The position numbers were made by a program, and so were the translations under genes. 7,030 bases of DNA from UKL13-2 sp044346745 (GTDB lineage: Bacteria; Pseudomonadota; Gammaproteobacteria; Burkholderiales; Usitatibacteraceae): assembly GCA_044346745.1 (NCBI GenBank), contig JBIIYQ010000146.1:1-7030 (forward strand), in the 5' to 3' direction. Under the pieces are notes generated by a model that ran no database searches, was not told the origin of the DNA, and was given only the letters and a program-made list of their open reading frames with translations. Position 1 is the stretch's first letter, and each line of letters begins with the position of its first letter. Below are positions 1-5,833 of the stretch, piece by piece.

Positions 1-62
1 CGACTGATCTCTTCTCGAACCGATAGGTTCATCGTCTTGTAACAACCCGACTTGCTTTCCAT
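1..62 (-). CDS. IS30-family transposase, N-terminal fragment (runs off the left edge)
   Basis: Only the first 20 codons are inside the window. The visible peptide contains MNLSVREEISR, which resembles the start of the HTH_38-type DNA-binding domain of IS30-family transposases (the 'L..EREEISRGLA' pattern). The start ATG at 62-60 is supported by a strong Shine-Dalgarno sequence AAAGGAG (76-70 on the minus strand) seven bases upstream. The upstream DNA also looks like an IS30-type end. The catalytic DDE domain would lie beyond the edge, so intactness cannot be judged. The family call rests on a short match; another HTH protein is possible but less likely. Confidence 0.6.
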   Translation of the reverse strand, partial: MESKSGCYKTMNLSVREEIS

Positions 63-85
63 CGCAACACTCCTTTGTAGACTTC

Positions 86-114
86 ACAATATTGTGTTGC
101 ACTAATTATTTGAA
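86..114 (-). promoter_or_regulatory. Possible transposase promoter inside the IS end
   Basis: On the minus strand, TTCAAA (114-109) and TATTGT (91-86) are separated by 17 bases, each matching four of six positions of the sigma70 boxes. The -10 box falls within a perfect 12-bp palindrome CACAATATTGTG (85-96). That palindrome could be an operator for transposase autoregulation, which is inference. Confidence 0.3.
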
Positions 115-132
115 ACCGCCGTAGATTTGTTG

Positions 133-198
133 AAACCCTAGCAAGGACGGGCTTTTTCAAGCCTTTTTGCCCGAAAACACCCGTCCTTAATGGGGTTT
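133..198. repeat. Long imperfect palindrome between the transporter operon and the IS
   Basis: The arms are AAACCC (133-138) with GGGTTT (193-198) and AAGGACGGG (143-151) with CCCGTCCTT (180-188), all centred on 165.5. Two symmetric 4-base interruptions separate the arm pairs. Inside, TTTTC (154-158) pairs with GAAAA (173-177) and GC (161-162) with GC (169-170). The structure lies 22 bases beyond the stop of the ATPase gene, so it may act as a transcription terminator or a REP-like element. T-runs lie inside rather than after the stem, so a classic intrinsic terminator is not certain. Confidence 0.6.
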
Positions 199-219
199 GT
201 GTTTCTGAAGAACACCGCT

Positions 220-1185
220 TCATGCCGACCTCGGAAAGTGGCAACGCACCGCATGCGCCGGGACCGGCGACGCCAGCGCCGGCATATCTTCACAAACCGC
301 GGCGCGATAGTCGCAGCGATCACGAAACGCACATCCGCTACCAATAGCAAGCAAAGATGGTGTCATGCCGCGGATTTGTTTCAGCGGTTGTCCGCGCACG
401 TTCGACGACGGCACCGAACTCAGCAGACCGTTTGTGTAGGGATGCATGGGGCGATCCAGCACTTGCGCGACACTACCCGTCTCGACAATCTTGCCTGCGT
501 ACATCACGGCAATATCGTCGGCGAGTCCGGCAACAACCGAAAGGTCGTGCGTAATCCAAATGAGTGCGGTACCCGATTCGCGACACAGCTTCTGCATCTC
601 AAAAAGTATCTGCCCTTGGATGGTGACGTCGAGCGCCGTGGTTGGCTCATCGGCGATGATCACGTCAGGCTTGTTCAGTAACGCAATGGCGATCGCCACA
701 CGCTGGCGCATCCCCCCGGAAAATTGATGTGGATAGGCTTGCAGTCGTTCGTCCGGCGAGGGGATGCCAACACGCGCCAGCGCCTCACGACAGCGTTCCA
801 GCGCGGATTGGCGGCTAACTTTCTGATGTGCATCAATGGCCTCAAGCATCTGCGTATCGATTCGCAACACCGGATTGAGCGTCATCATCGGGTCTTGAAA
901 AATCATGGCGATACGATTGCCGCGTAGCGAGCGCCATGCAACGTCATCGTAACCGGTGACATCCACACCGTTCAGACGAATCCGGCCGTCGACCACCCGA
1001 CCAGGTGCGTCAATCAAACCCATCATTGAATAACCCGTCATCGACTTGCCTGAACCAGACTCGCCCACCAGGCCCAATACCTTGCCGCGCGAAATCGAAA
1101 ACGAGACGCCGTCGACCGCTTTGACCACACCCGCCTTGGTAAAAAAATGCGTATGCAAGTTTTCGACTTCGAGAATGGCGCTCAT
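220..1185 (-). CDS. Peptide-type ABC transporter ATP-binding protein (DppD/OppD-like)
   Basis: This 321-residue ATPase would power the importer formed by the upstream permeases from the cytoplasmic face. It shows Walker A GESGSGKS (41-48), Q-loop Gln97, ABC signature FSGGMRQR (155-162), Walker B VIIADEP (175-181) with catalytic Glu180, and H-loop His213. The C-terminal oligopeptide-transporter domain begins near HPYT (249-252). It carries four cysteines (285, 291, 298, 315), an arrangement known to bind an iron-sulfur cluster in some DppD/OppD proteins. All catalytic residues are present and the length is normal for the D-type subunit. The start overlaps the preceding permease stop by four bases (ATGA), with GAGG eight bases upstream. 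The usual partner F-type ATPase is not downstream. The exact substrate cannot be read from this gene. Confidence 0.95.
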   Translation of the reverse strand: MSAILEVENLHTHFFTKAGVVKAVDGVSFSISRGKVLGLVGESGSGKSMTGYSMMGLIDAPGRVVDGRIRLNGVDVTGYDDVAWRSLRGNRIAMIFQDPMMTLNPVLRIDTQMLEAIDAHQKVSRQSALERCREALARVGIPSPDERLQAYPHQFSGGMRQRVAIAIALLNKPDVIIADEPTTALDVTIQGQILFEMQKLCRESGTALIWITHDLSVVAGLADDIAVMYAGKIVETGSVAQVLDRPMHPYTNGLLSSVPSSNVRGQPLKQIRGMTPSLLAIGSGCAFRDRCDYRAAVCEDMPALASPVPAHAVRCHFPRSA

Positions 1186-2093
1186 TTTTTGAGCCTCGGA
1201 TTCAGCACATCGCGCAACTGATCGGCAACCAGATTGATCGCCATGATGGTGATGAGCAGCGCCAGCCCCGGATAAAACGAAATCCAGTATTTGCCGCTCA
1301 TCAAATACGTGAAGCCATTGGAGATCAGCAGGCCGAGTGAAGGCTCGGTGATCGGCATGCCAAGCCCCAAAAACGACAGGGTCGCTTCGAGAGAAATTGC
1401 GTGCGCCACCTGTACCGTTGCCACCACGATCAGCGGCGGCAGGCAGTTCGGCAGCATATGACGGAACACAATGCGCGGTTTGGACAACGCCAACACCGTG
1501 GCCGCTTCCACGTATTCCTTTTGCCGTTCAATCAACGCCGACGCTCGGACGGTTCGCGCGTAATACGCCCACTGCACCGCCACCAAGGCAATGATGACCT
1601 TGTCCACCCCCTGACCAAACACCGCGAGCAAAATCAGCGCAATCAAGATCGATGGAAACGAAAGTTGGATATCAACAATACGCATGATGAGCGTGTCGAC
1701 CCAGCCACCGAAGTAGGCGGCCAACATGCCGAACACCAGACCGAGTCCGAGCGCGAACAAGGTGGACATCACACCAACACTTAACGAGATACGTAACCCG
1801 TAGAAAATGCCCGACAACATGTCGCGGCCTTGATCATCAGTGCCGAGCAAATAGGTCTTGCCGCCCATTGATTGTTCACCCGGTGCAAGTTTGCCGTCGA
1901 GCACATCGAGCTGCGCCAGATCATATGGGTTTTGCGGCGCCAACAGTGGTGCCGCAACGGCAATCACCATAACAATAATTAGCACCGCCAGCCCAAGTAG
2001 AGCAAGGCGGGACTCGGCAAACTCCCGCCAGAAGCGTCCGAAAGGGGTCTGCACCGGCGGCGGGGGTTGTATCGATGTCTGTGGCTCAGCCAT
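1182..2093 (-). CDS. Peptide-type ABC transporter permease (DppC/OppC-like)
   Basis: This is the 303-residue inner-membrane permease of the C type, forming the translocation channel with the DppB-like protein. The N-terminus is a Pro-rich cytoplasmic tail, followed by the OppC_N region with the first membrane segment at about 31-52. The family motif GTDDQGRD is at 84-91. Further hydrophobic segments lie near 103-127, 146-160, 165-178, 219-240 and 272-291. The EAA cytoplasmic loop that docks the ATPase is at about 193-216 (EYVEAATVLALSKPRIVFRH and following residues). The C-terminus has the typical DxLRDxLNPR pattern. The start codon overlaps the preceding stop by one base (TGATG), with a good Shine-Dalgarno GGAGGA (2104-2099) five bases upstream. 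This indicates translational coupling in one operon. Substrate specificity is unknown. Confidence 0.95.
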   Translation of the reverse strand: MAEPQTSIQPPPPVQTPFGRFWREFAESRLALLGLAVLIIVMVIAVAAPLLAPQNPYDLAQLDVLDGKLAPGEQSMGGKTYLLGTDDQGRDMLSGIFYGLRISLSVGVMSTLFALGLGLVFGMLAAYFGGWVDTLIMRIVDIQLSFPSILIALILLAVFGQGVDKVIIALVAVQWAYYARTVRASALIERQKEYVEAATVLALSKPRIVFRHMLPNCLPPLIVVATVQVAHAISLEATLSFLGLGMPITEPSLGLLISNGFTYLMSGKYWISFYPGLALLITIMAINLVADQLRDVLNPRLKK

Positions 2094-3079
2094 CAGTGTC
2101 CTCCGCCGCTGGATTGGCCCAGCCGCACACGCGGATCGAGCATTGAATACACAAGGTCGACAATGAAGTTGATCGCGATGAACAACGTCACGATCACCAT
2201 CAGGTAAGCGACGATCACGGGCCGGTCGAGCTGGTTGATCGAGTCGATCAGCAGCTTCCCGGTACCCGGCCAGGCGAAGATTGATTCCGTCACGATGGCA
2301 AACGCAATTACCGAACCGAACTCCAGACCGATCACGGTCACAATCGGAATCATGATGTTCTTCAGAATATGCACGCCAATCACGCGGCTCTGGGACAATC
2401 CTTTCGCCCTTGCGAACTTGACGTAATCTTGCAGCACCGCCTCTCGCACCTGCGCACGAGTGAGCCGGATCAACAGCGAAAGCTTGAACAGGGCGAGATT
2501 AAACGCGGGCAAAAACAAATGCGACAGTCCATCCCAAGTCAAAAAACTCACCGGCACGCCGAACAACAAAGTCGTCTCGCCGCGACCATTTGACGGCAGC
2601 CACCCCAACTGCACGGCAAAAAACATAATCAGCACCAGCCCCACCCAGAAGGTCGGTAGCGAGAAGCCGACGATGGAGAACGCCATGATGCTGCGGCCGA
2701 CCAAGCTATCGGGCCGAAGACCGGCCACCAGCCCGAGTGGGATGCCGATTGCAACCGCGATCAACATGGCAAATAACGCCAGTTCAATCGTGGCGGGCAT
2801 CTTAGACAAAATCAATTCGAGTGCCGGCACGCCGAACACAAACGAACGCCCCAAATCCCCACTCGCCGCGCCTTTAAGGAACGTCCAATATTGTTCGTAC
2901 AGCGGACGATCTAATCCCAGCGCCGCAGTTGCCCGCACTCGCTCGACTTCGTCCGCCTGCGGGTTGACCAGCAGATCAATCGGATTGCCGATCGCAAACA
3001 CACCCAAGAAGACGATACACGACATGGCGATCAGCACCAGAAAGGACTGACCAAAGCGGCGGAGGAAGTAATTGAACAT
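2093..3079 (-). CDS. Peptide-type ABC transporter permease (DppB/OppB-like)
   Basis: This is the 328-residue inner-membrane permease of the B type, partner of the downstream C-type permease. Membrane segments are visible at about 9-30, 97-121, 130-158, 188-205, 245-266 and 289-311. The EAA loop is at about 218-241 (starting DYVKFARAKGLS), and the family motif FAWPGTGKLL is at 268-277. The N-terminal MFNYFLRRFGQS and C-terminal LDPRVRLG are also typical of DppB/OppB, and the length is normal. It follows the binding-protein gene by 61 bases. No clear Shine-Dalgarno sequence precedes the ATG; instead a perfect 10-bp palindrome, TAGTGCACTA (3084-3093), sits in its place. No nearby alternative start looks better, since an upstream ATG at 3109 reaches a stop after eight codons. 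Confidence 0.95.
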   Translation of the reverse strand: MFNYFLRRFGQSFLVLIAMSCIVFLGVFAIGNPIDLLVNPQADEVERVRATAALGLDRPLYEQYWTFLKGAASGDLGRSFVFGVPALELILSKMPATIELALFAMLIAVAIGIPLGLVAGLRPDSLVGRSIMAFSIVGFSLPTFWVGLVLIMFFAVQLGWLPSNGRGETTLLFGVPVSFLTWDGLSHLFLPAFNLALFKLSLLIRLTRAQVREAVLQDYVKFARAKGLSQSRVIGVHILKNIMIPIVTVIGLEFGSVIAFAIVTESIFAWPGTGKLLIDSINQLDRPVIVAYLMVIVTLFIAINFIVDLVYSMLDPRVRLGQSSGGGH

Positions 3080-3083
3080 GGAT

Positions 3084-3093
3084 TAGTGCACTA
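3084..3093. repeat. 10-bp perfect palindrome upstream of the B-type permease
   Basis: TAGTGCACTA lies 4 to 14 bases upstream of the permease ATG, where a ribosome binding site would be expected. It could be a short operator or chance. No second copy was noticed in the window. Confidence 0.35.
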
Positions 3094-3140
3094 CCCGATC
3101 AGGCGTCATGCCGTTGGGATGGGGCGCGCAGTTTGTTTGG

Positions 3141-4754
3141 CTATTTGGCAGGCTTTAATCCCATCGCCAGTGTGTACTGGTCGGTTCGCGCAGCATACTT
3201 GAGCCCCTTGGTTGTGGCCCATGTCGAGAACTCGTAGTGCAACGGAATCAGCCCAACATCTCCCATCACCATCTCAGCCGCTTTGATGATCATCGCTTCG
3301 CGCTTCTTCTCATCCATCGTCACCAACGCATCCGACAAGACTTTATCGAACTCCGCGTTTGAGTAACGACCCCGGTTGGTCACACCCATGCCCTTTGCGG
3401 TGTCATGCGTGGCAAGCAGCGAGCGCATCGCGGAGCCCTGCTCACCCGATTCCGTTCCCCAGCCCAACAACATAAACCCAAACTCCAGCTTGGTCGCGCG
3501 CGTGAAATAAACCGACGACGGCATCGTCTCAACTTTGATATCTAAACCGATGCGGGTATACATCTGCGCGAGCGCCTGCGCAATGTTGGCGTCGTTGATA
3601 TAGCGGTTGTTCGGGCCGTGAATGGTCATCGCAAAACCGTTTGGGTACCCGGCTTCAGCAAGTAGTTTTTTAGCACCCTCCGGATCAAATTTTGCCGGTT
3701 TGAGTTTTTTGCTGGTGCCGAAAAAAATCTCTGGCAGCAATTGCCCAGCCGCTTGGGCCTTGCCTTCCATCACACGCGACACAATCGCATCACGATTCAC
3801 CGCCATCGACAACGCCTTGCGGACCCGCACATCGCGGAACGGATTTTTCTCGAGCGGCTTGCCATCTTTGGCGGTGACAAACGGCGGCGACTTCTCGGTG
3901 CTCTGGTTGAGGTGTACGTAGATGACGCGATTGGAAATCTTGTCGACCAGGTTGTACTTCGTGTCCTTCGCGAGCTTGGTGATATCGGCGGTGGGGACTG
4001 TCTCAATCATTTGGACGTCGCCAGACAGCAGCGCTGCAACTCGTGCAGCCGGATTGGTGAGCATCTTGAAGGTCACCACATCCCACGGCTCTTCGCCGCC
4101 CCAGTAGCCGTAGTTGGCCTTTAGCACCACCCGCTGGTTGGGGACGTACTCCTGAAACTTGTAAGGACCGGTGCCAATCGCTGCCTTGCCCGAGTTGTAA
4201 TCTTCCGTCGTCGCCTTCTCTCCCACTTTTTTGGAGATGATACGGACCACCGCGAGATCAGACGGCAGCAGAACATTAGCGGAAGTCGTTTTGACGAGAA
4301 CTGTGTGTGAATCCACAATTTTTATGTCTGCAATGGAGCGCGTGAAGGTGGCGAACGATGAGGGACTATTCGGCACATTGGGCGCACGCTTGATGGTGAA
4401 GGCCACATCTTCAGCGGTAAACGGCGAGCCGTCATGAAAACGCACATTTTTTCTGAGTTTGAACTCCCACGTTAGGTCGTCGAGCGCTTTCCAAGAGGTT
4501 GCCAGACCAGGTACCAGCTTCTGATTTTCGTCGATGTGTACCAACGATTCAAACACGTGGCGCACCAGACTATTGTTAGGGCCTACGTTGTGATAGTGCG
4601 GATCCATCGAGGTAATGGCAGCTTGCAGGCCAATCGAAACCTCGCGGGTTTTGGTTTGGGCGAGGCCAGAGGTGATTGGCAGGGCTAGTAGAAGCAAACT
4701 GCTGACCACAGCGCATAGTGTTTCTTTTGCCGAACGATGGACTACGGATGTCAT
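3141..4754 (-). CDS. Periplasmic substrate-binding protein of a peptide-type ABC transporter (SBP family 5)
   Basis: This 537-residue protein would capture the substrate in the periplasm and deliver it to the permease pair encoded downstream. A Sec signal peptide is visible: basic start, hydrophobic core at about 15-28, and probable cleavage after Ala32 in GLA-Q. The family-5 solute-binding signatures follow: WEFKLRKNVRFHDGSPFTAEDV (about 96-117), AIGTGPYKF (192-200), ARVAALLSGDV (237-247), the VRKALSMAVNRDAI region (311-324), AGYPNGF (368-374) and a C-terminal GLIPLHYE (501-508). No lipobox cysteine is present, so the protein should be soluble. It is the first gene of the operon. A weak AGGA lies about 10 bases before the start. 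Peptides are the default substrate guess, but family-5 proteins also bind nickel, glutathione, opines or sugars, so the ligand is unknown. Confidence 0.95.
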   Translation of the reverse strand: MTSVVHRSAKETLCAVVSSLLLLALPITSGLAQTKTREVSIGLQAAITSMDPHYHNVGPNNSLVRHVFESLVHIDENQKLVPGLATSWKALDDLTWEFKLRKNVRFHDGSPFTAEDVAFTIKRAPNVPNSPSSFATFTRSIADIKIVDSHTVLVKTTSANVLLPSDLAVVRIISKKVGEKATTEDYNSGKAAIGTGPYKFQEYVPNQRVVLKANYGYWGGEEPWDVVTFKMLTNPAARVAALLSGDVQMIETVPTADITKLAKDTKYNLVDKISNRVIYVHLNQSTEKSPPFVTAKDGKPLEKNPFRDVRVRKALSMAVNRDAIVSRVMEGKAQAAGQLLPEIFFGTSKKLKPAKFDPEGAKKLLAEAGYPNGFAMTIHGPNNRYINDANIAQALAQMYTRIGLDIKVETMPSSVYFTRATKLEFGFMLLGWGTESGEQGSAMRSLLATHDTAKGMGVTNRGRYSNAEFDKVLSDALVTMDEKKREAMIIKAAEMVMGDVGLIPLHYEFSTWATTKGLKYAARTDQYTLAMGLKPAK

Positions 4755-4805
4755 GATAGGTATCCTGTTTTATTGACGGTCGAATGCGAATTCTCAGGAT
4801 CGGAA

Positions 4806-4811
4806 ATGATA
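4806..4811 (-). promoter_or_regulatory. Possible -10 box for the transporter operon
   Basis: TATCAT on the minus strand matches five of six bases of the sigma70 -10 consensus and lies about 50 bases upstream of the binding-protein start. No convincing -35 box lies at the right distance, so an activator or another sigma factor may be needed, or the promoter lies elsewhere in the 109-base gap. Confidence 0.25.
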
Positions 4812-4817
4812 GCTGAA

Positions 4818-4845
4818 TTGACCCTTAAGCTGGTTTTACTAGACT
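4818..4845 (+). promoter_or_regulatory. Putative sigma70 promoter for the TPR gene
   Basis: TTGACC (4818-4823, five of six consensus bases) and TAGACT (4840-4845, four of six) are spaced by 16 bases. Transcription would start near 4852, leaving a leader of only about 12 bases before the ATG at 4864. The promoter is back-to-back with the transporter operon, so the two could share regulation. Confidence 0.45.
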
Positions 4846-4863
4846 ACCAAGGCAGACAACTGA

Positions 4864-5181
4864 ATGTCGATGATTGACAACTTCGAAGCCATGCTGGCGC
4901 AGGGAAAAGATACCCCGCTGCTCCGCTTTTCCTTGGGCAATTCGTACATGATGGCTGGCGAGCCCGCATCCGCCGTCGCACATCTACAGGCAGCGGTTGT
5001 GCATGACCCCAAATACTCCGCAGCTTGGAAACTCCTTGGTAAGGCGTTGGCTGCGACCGGGGAAACAATTGCTGCGGCAAACGCTTATGCAAAGGGCATA
5101 TCCGCAGCCGAAGCCAAGGGCGATAAACAAGCGGCCAAGGAAATGTCGGTATTCCTAAAGCGGTTACAACGAACTCAGTGA
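4864..5181 (+). CDS. Small TPR (tetratricopeptide repeat) protein
   Basis: This 105-residue, apparently cytoplasmic helical protein has no signal peptide. It contains about two tetratricopeptide repeats. The first runs over roughly residues 17-50 (LLRFSLGNSYMMAGEPASAV, then HLQAAVVHDP), and the second over roughly 51-84 (AAWKLLGKALAATGETIAAA, then AYAKGI). A charged C-terminal helix follows (AEAKGDKQAAKEMSVFLKRL). TPR units usually mediate protein-protein contacts, and no catalytic residues are expected. The overall pattern, starting MSMIDNFEAML and ending in KEM-VFLKRL, resembles small TPR proteins I associate with betaproteobacteria. It is divergent from the transporter operon, and nothing in the sequence links their functions. 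The start at 4864 is the first ATG after the predicted promoter, with only a weak AAGG (4849-4852) upstream. Confidence 0.88.
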   Translation: MSMIDNFEAMLAQGKDTPLLRFSLGNSYMMAGEPASAVAHLQAAVVHDPKYSAAWKLLGKALAATGETIAAANAYAKGISAAEAKGDKQAAKEMSVFLKRLQRTQ

Positions 5182-5211
5182 AGCCAGCCTCTCGCCTCGG
5201 GCTGCTAACAA

Positions 5212-5236
5212 ATACGACGGTATGACCCGGTCGTAT
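5212..5236. repeat. Inverted repeat downstream of the TPR gene
   Basis: ATACGAC (5212-5218) and GTCGTAT (5230-5236) form a 7-bp perfect stem with an 11-base loop, about 30 bases after the TPR stop. There is no following T-run, so it is a weak candidate for a terminator and may instead be a binding site. Confidence 0.35.
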
Positions 5237-5324
5237 AACGACAGCTTTCCACTCGTTGATGCAATTGAAGCACCGTACAATGTGGCCATACGAGCCGTCG
5301 TTCCCTCCAGTCCTCCAGTTGCGT

Positions 5325-5369
5325 CTTTTTTTGAAAAAAAGTCTGTCCGGCGTCTTTGGCCAAAAAAGC
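5325..5369. repeat. A/T-rich palindromic element upstream of the lipoprotein gene
   Basis: CTTTTTTT (5325-5332) and AAAAAAAG (5334-5341) form a near-perfect palindrome around G5333. A further AAAAAAG (5362-5368) can pair with CTTTTTT (5325-5331). The 5347-5369 part, read on the minus strand, matches 161-183 at 17 of 23 positions without gaps. This suggests a dispersed repeat family, or convergent A/T-rich hairpins. The TPR-to-lipoprotein gap (5182-5375) shows no credible gene; it holds only this element and the 5212-5236 inverted repeat. Confidence 0.4.
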
Positions 5370-5375
5370 GCTCAC

Positions 5376-5642
5376 ATGTTGTTAACCCTCCGTCTCGTGC
5401 TTTTCTCCTGCCTTGCAATGCTCGCGGGTTGTATCGCAATCGTGCCCATCACCGAGTACGTACAAACCACGACGGGTGGGGTGGTGCATACGTCGAATTG
5501 TTTGGGGGCGAAAAGCGTTCGCTACAACATTGACGGCGTGCCGGTGTGGATATCATTGGATCGCGGCATTGGCGATCCTTTGCAATTGTTGATTAGCGAT
5601 GATGTTTTCGGCAACAACCAGCGGTACACGGGCGCGGTCTAA
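5376..5642 (+). CDS. Small hypothetical lipoprotein, possibly C-terminally truncated
   Basis: I do not recognise the family. The 88-residue product begins with a lipoprotein signal peptide: Arg at position 6, a hydrophobic run, and lipobox LAGC with the lipidated Cys at 19. It is therefore probably anchored in the outer or inner membrane, facing the periplasm. The mature part is about 70 residues and looks beta-rich (SVRYNIDGVPVWISLDRGI), with a second cysteine in TSNCLG. The frame is open upstream to an ATG at 5256, but the 5376 start is chosen because it puts the signal peptide at the N-terminus. No good Shine-Dalgarno sequence is visible. The mature domain is short, and the next frame stays open past the stop to 5775, so a frameshifted, decayed gene is possible. 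Confidence 0.6.
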   Translation: MLLTLRLVLFSCLAMLAGCIAIVPITEYVQTTTGGVVHTSNCLGAKSVRYNIDGVPVWISLDRGIGDPLQLLISDDVFGNNQRYTGAV

Positions 5643-5646
5643 TTCG

Positions 5647-5775
5647 ATGTTTGCGTGCGATGAATTGGCTCGAACTCCGAGCTACTGGGTGTTCGGCAAT
5701 GCTCGTCCACGAAATGCGAGACCGCAAAACGTAGAGCTACTTTCAATTCGCGGAAGCGCTGGCACGGCTTGTTGA
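5647..5775 (+). other. Short open frame after the lipoprotein, possible remnant
   Basis: A 42-codon open stretch in the +1 frame relative to the lipoprotein starts five bases after its stop. It contains a segment that looks protein-like (PSYWVFGNARP, then NVELLSIRG). No ribosome binding site or recognised family is seen. It may be the original C-terminal end of the lipoprotein, separated by a frameshift, or simply chance. The rest of the gap up to 5818 holds only the toxin promoter region. Confidence 0.2.
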
Positions 5776-5801
5776 CTGGCTAACTTGCATGAAAGTAACA
5801 T
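5772..5801 (+). promoter_or_regulatory. Putative promoter of the toxin-antitoxin operon
   Basis: TTGACT (5772-5777, five of six bases of the -35 consensus) and TAACAT (5796-5801, four of six) are spaced by 18 bases. Transcription would begin near 5808, about 10 bases before the toxin ATG. The -10 box lies between the two arms of the 9-bp inverted repeat 5782-5833, which fits antitoxin autoregulation. Confidence 0.4.
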
Positions 5802-5833
5802 AAACGGTACTATTTGAAATGCTTATGCAAGTT
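5782..5833. repeat. 9-bp perfect inverted repeat around the toxin promoter and start
   Basis: AACTTGCAT (5782-5790) and ATGCAAGTT (5825-5833) are exact reverse complements separated by 34 bases. The left arm lies in the promoter spacer and the right arm in codons 3-5 of the toxin gene. Centre-to-centre distance is 43 bases, about four helical turns, so two antitoxin dimers could bind on one face of the DNA. That role is inferred from the known autoregulation of type II modules. Confidence 0.45.

Larger units (their letters stand above)
1..120 (-). mobile_element. IS30-family insertion sequence, left (transposase-proximal) end
   Basis: Positions 95-120, read on the minus strand, contain GGCGGTTTCAA followed by AGTGCAACA. 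From memory this resembles IS30-family terminal repeats of the type GGYGGATTCAAC...AGTGCAACA, lying just upstream of the transposase start as expected. The outer boundary is placed near 118-121 by this resemblance only. The other end is outside the window, so no target duplication could be checked. The element lies about 100 bases beyond the end of the transporter ATPase gene. Confidence 0.55.

Noticed and set aside
190..681. 163-codon plus-strand open frame opposite the ATPase gene
   Set aside because: It is antisense to conserved ATPase sequence, with Arg/His-rich translation typical of shadow frames.
2460..3050. 196-codon plus-strand open frame opposite the B-type permease
   Set aside because: The permease on the other strand has full family motifs and membrane segments. 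This frame is low in hydrophobic structure and is a shadow.
5256..5375. Longer N-terminal extension of the lipoprotein (start at 5256)
   Set aside because: It would bury the signal peptide 40 residues inside the protein and would translate the A/T-rich palindrome. The 5376 start gives a proper lipoprotein signal.
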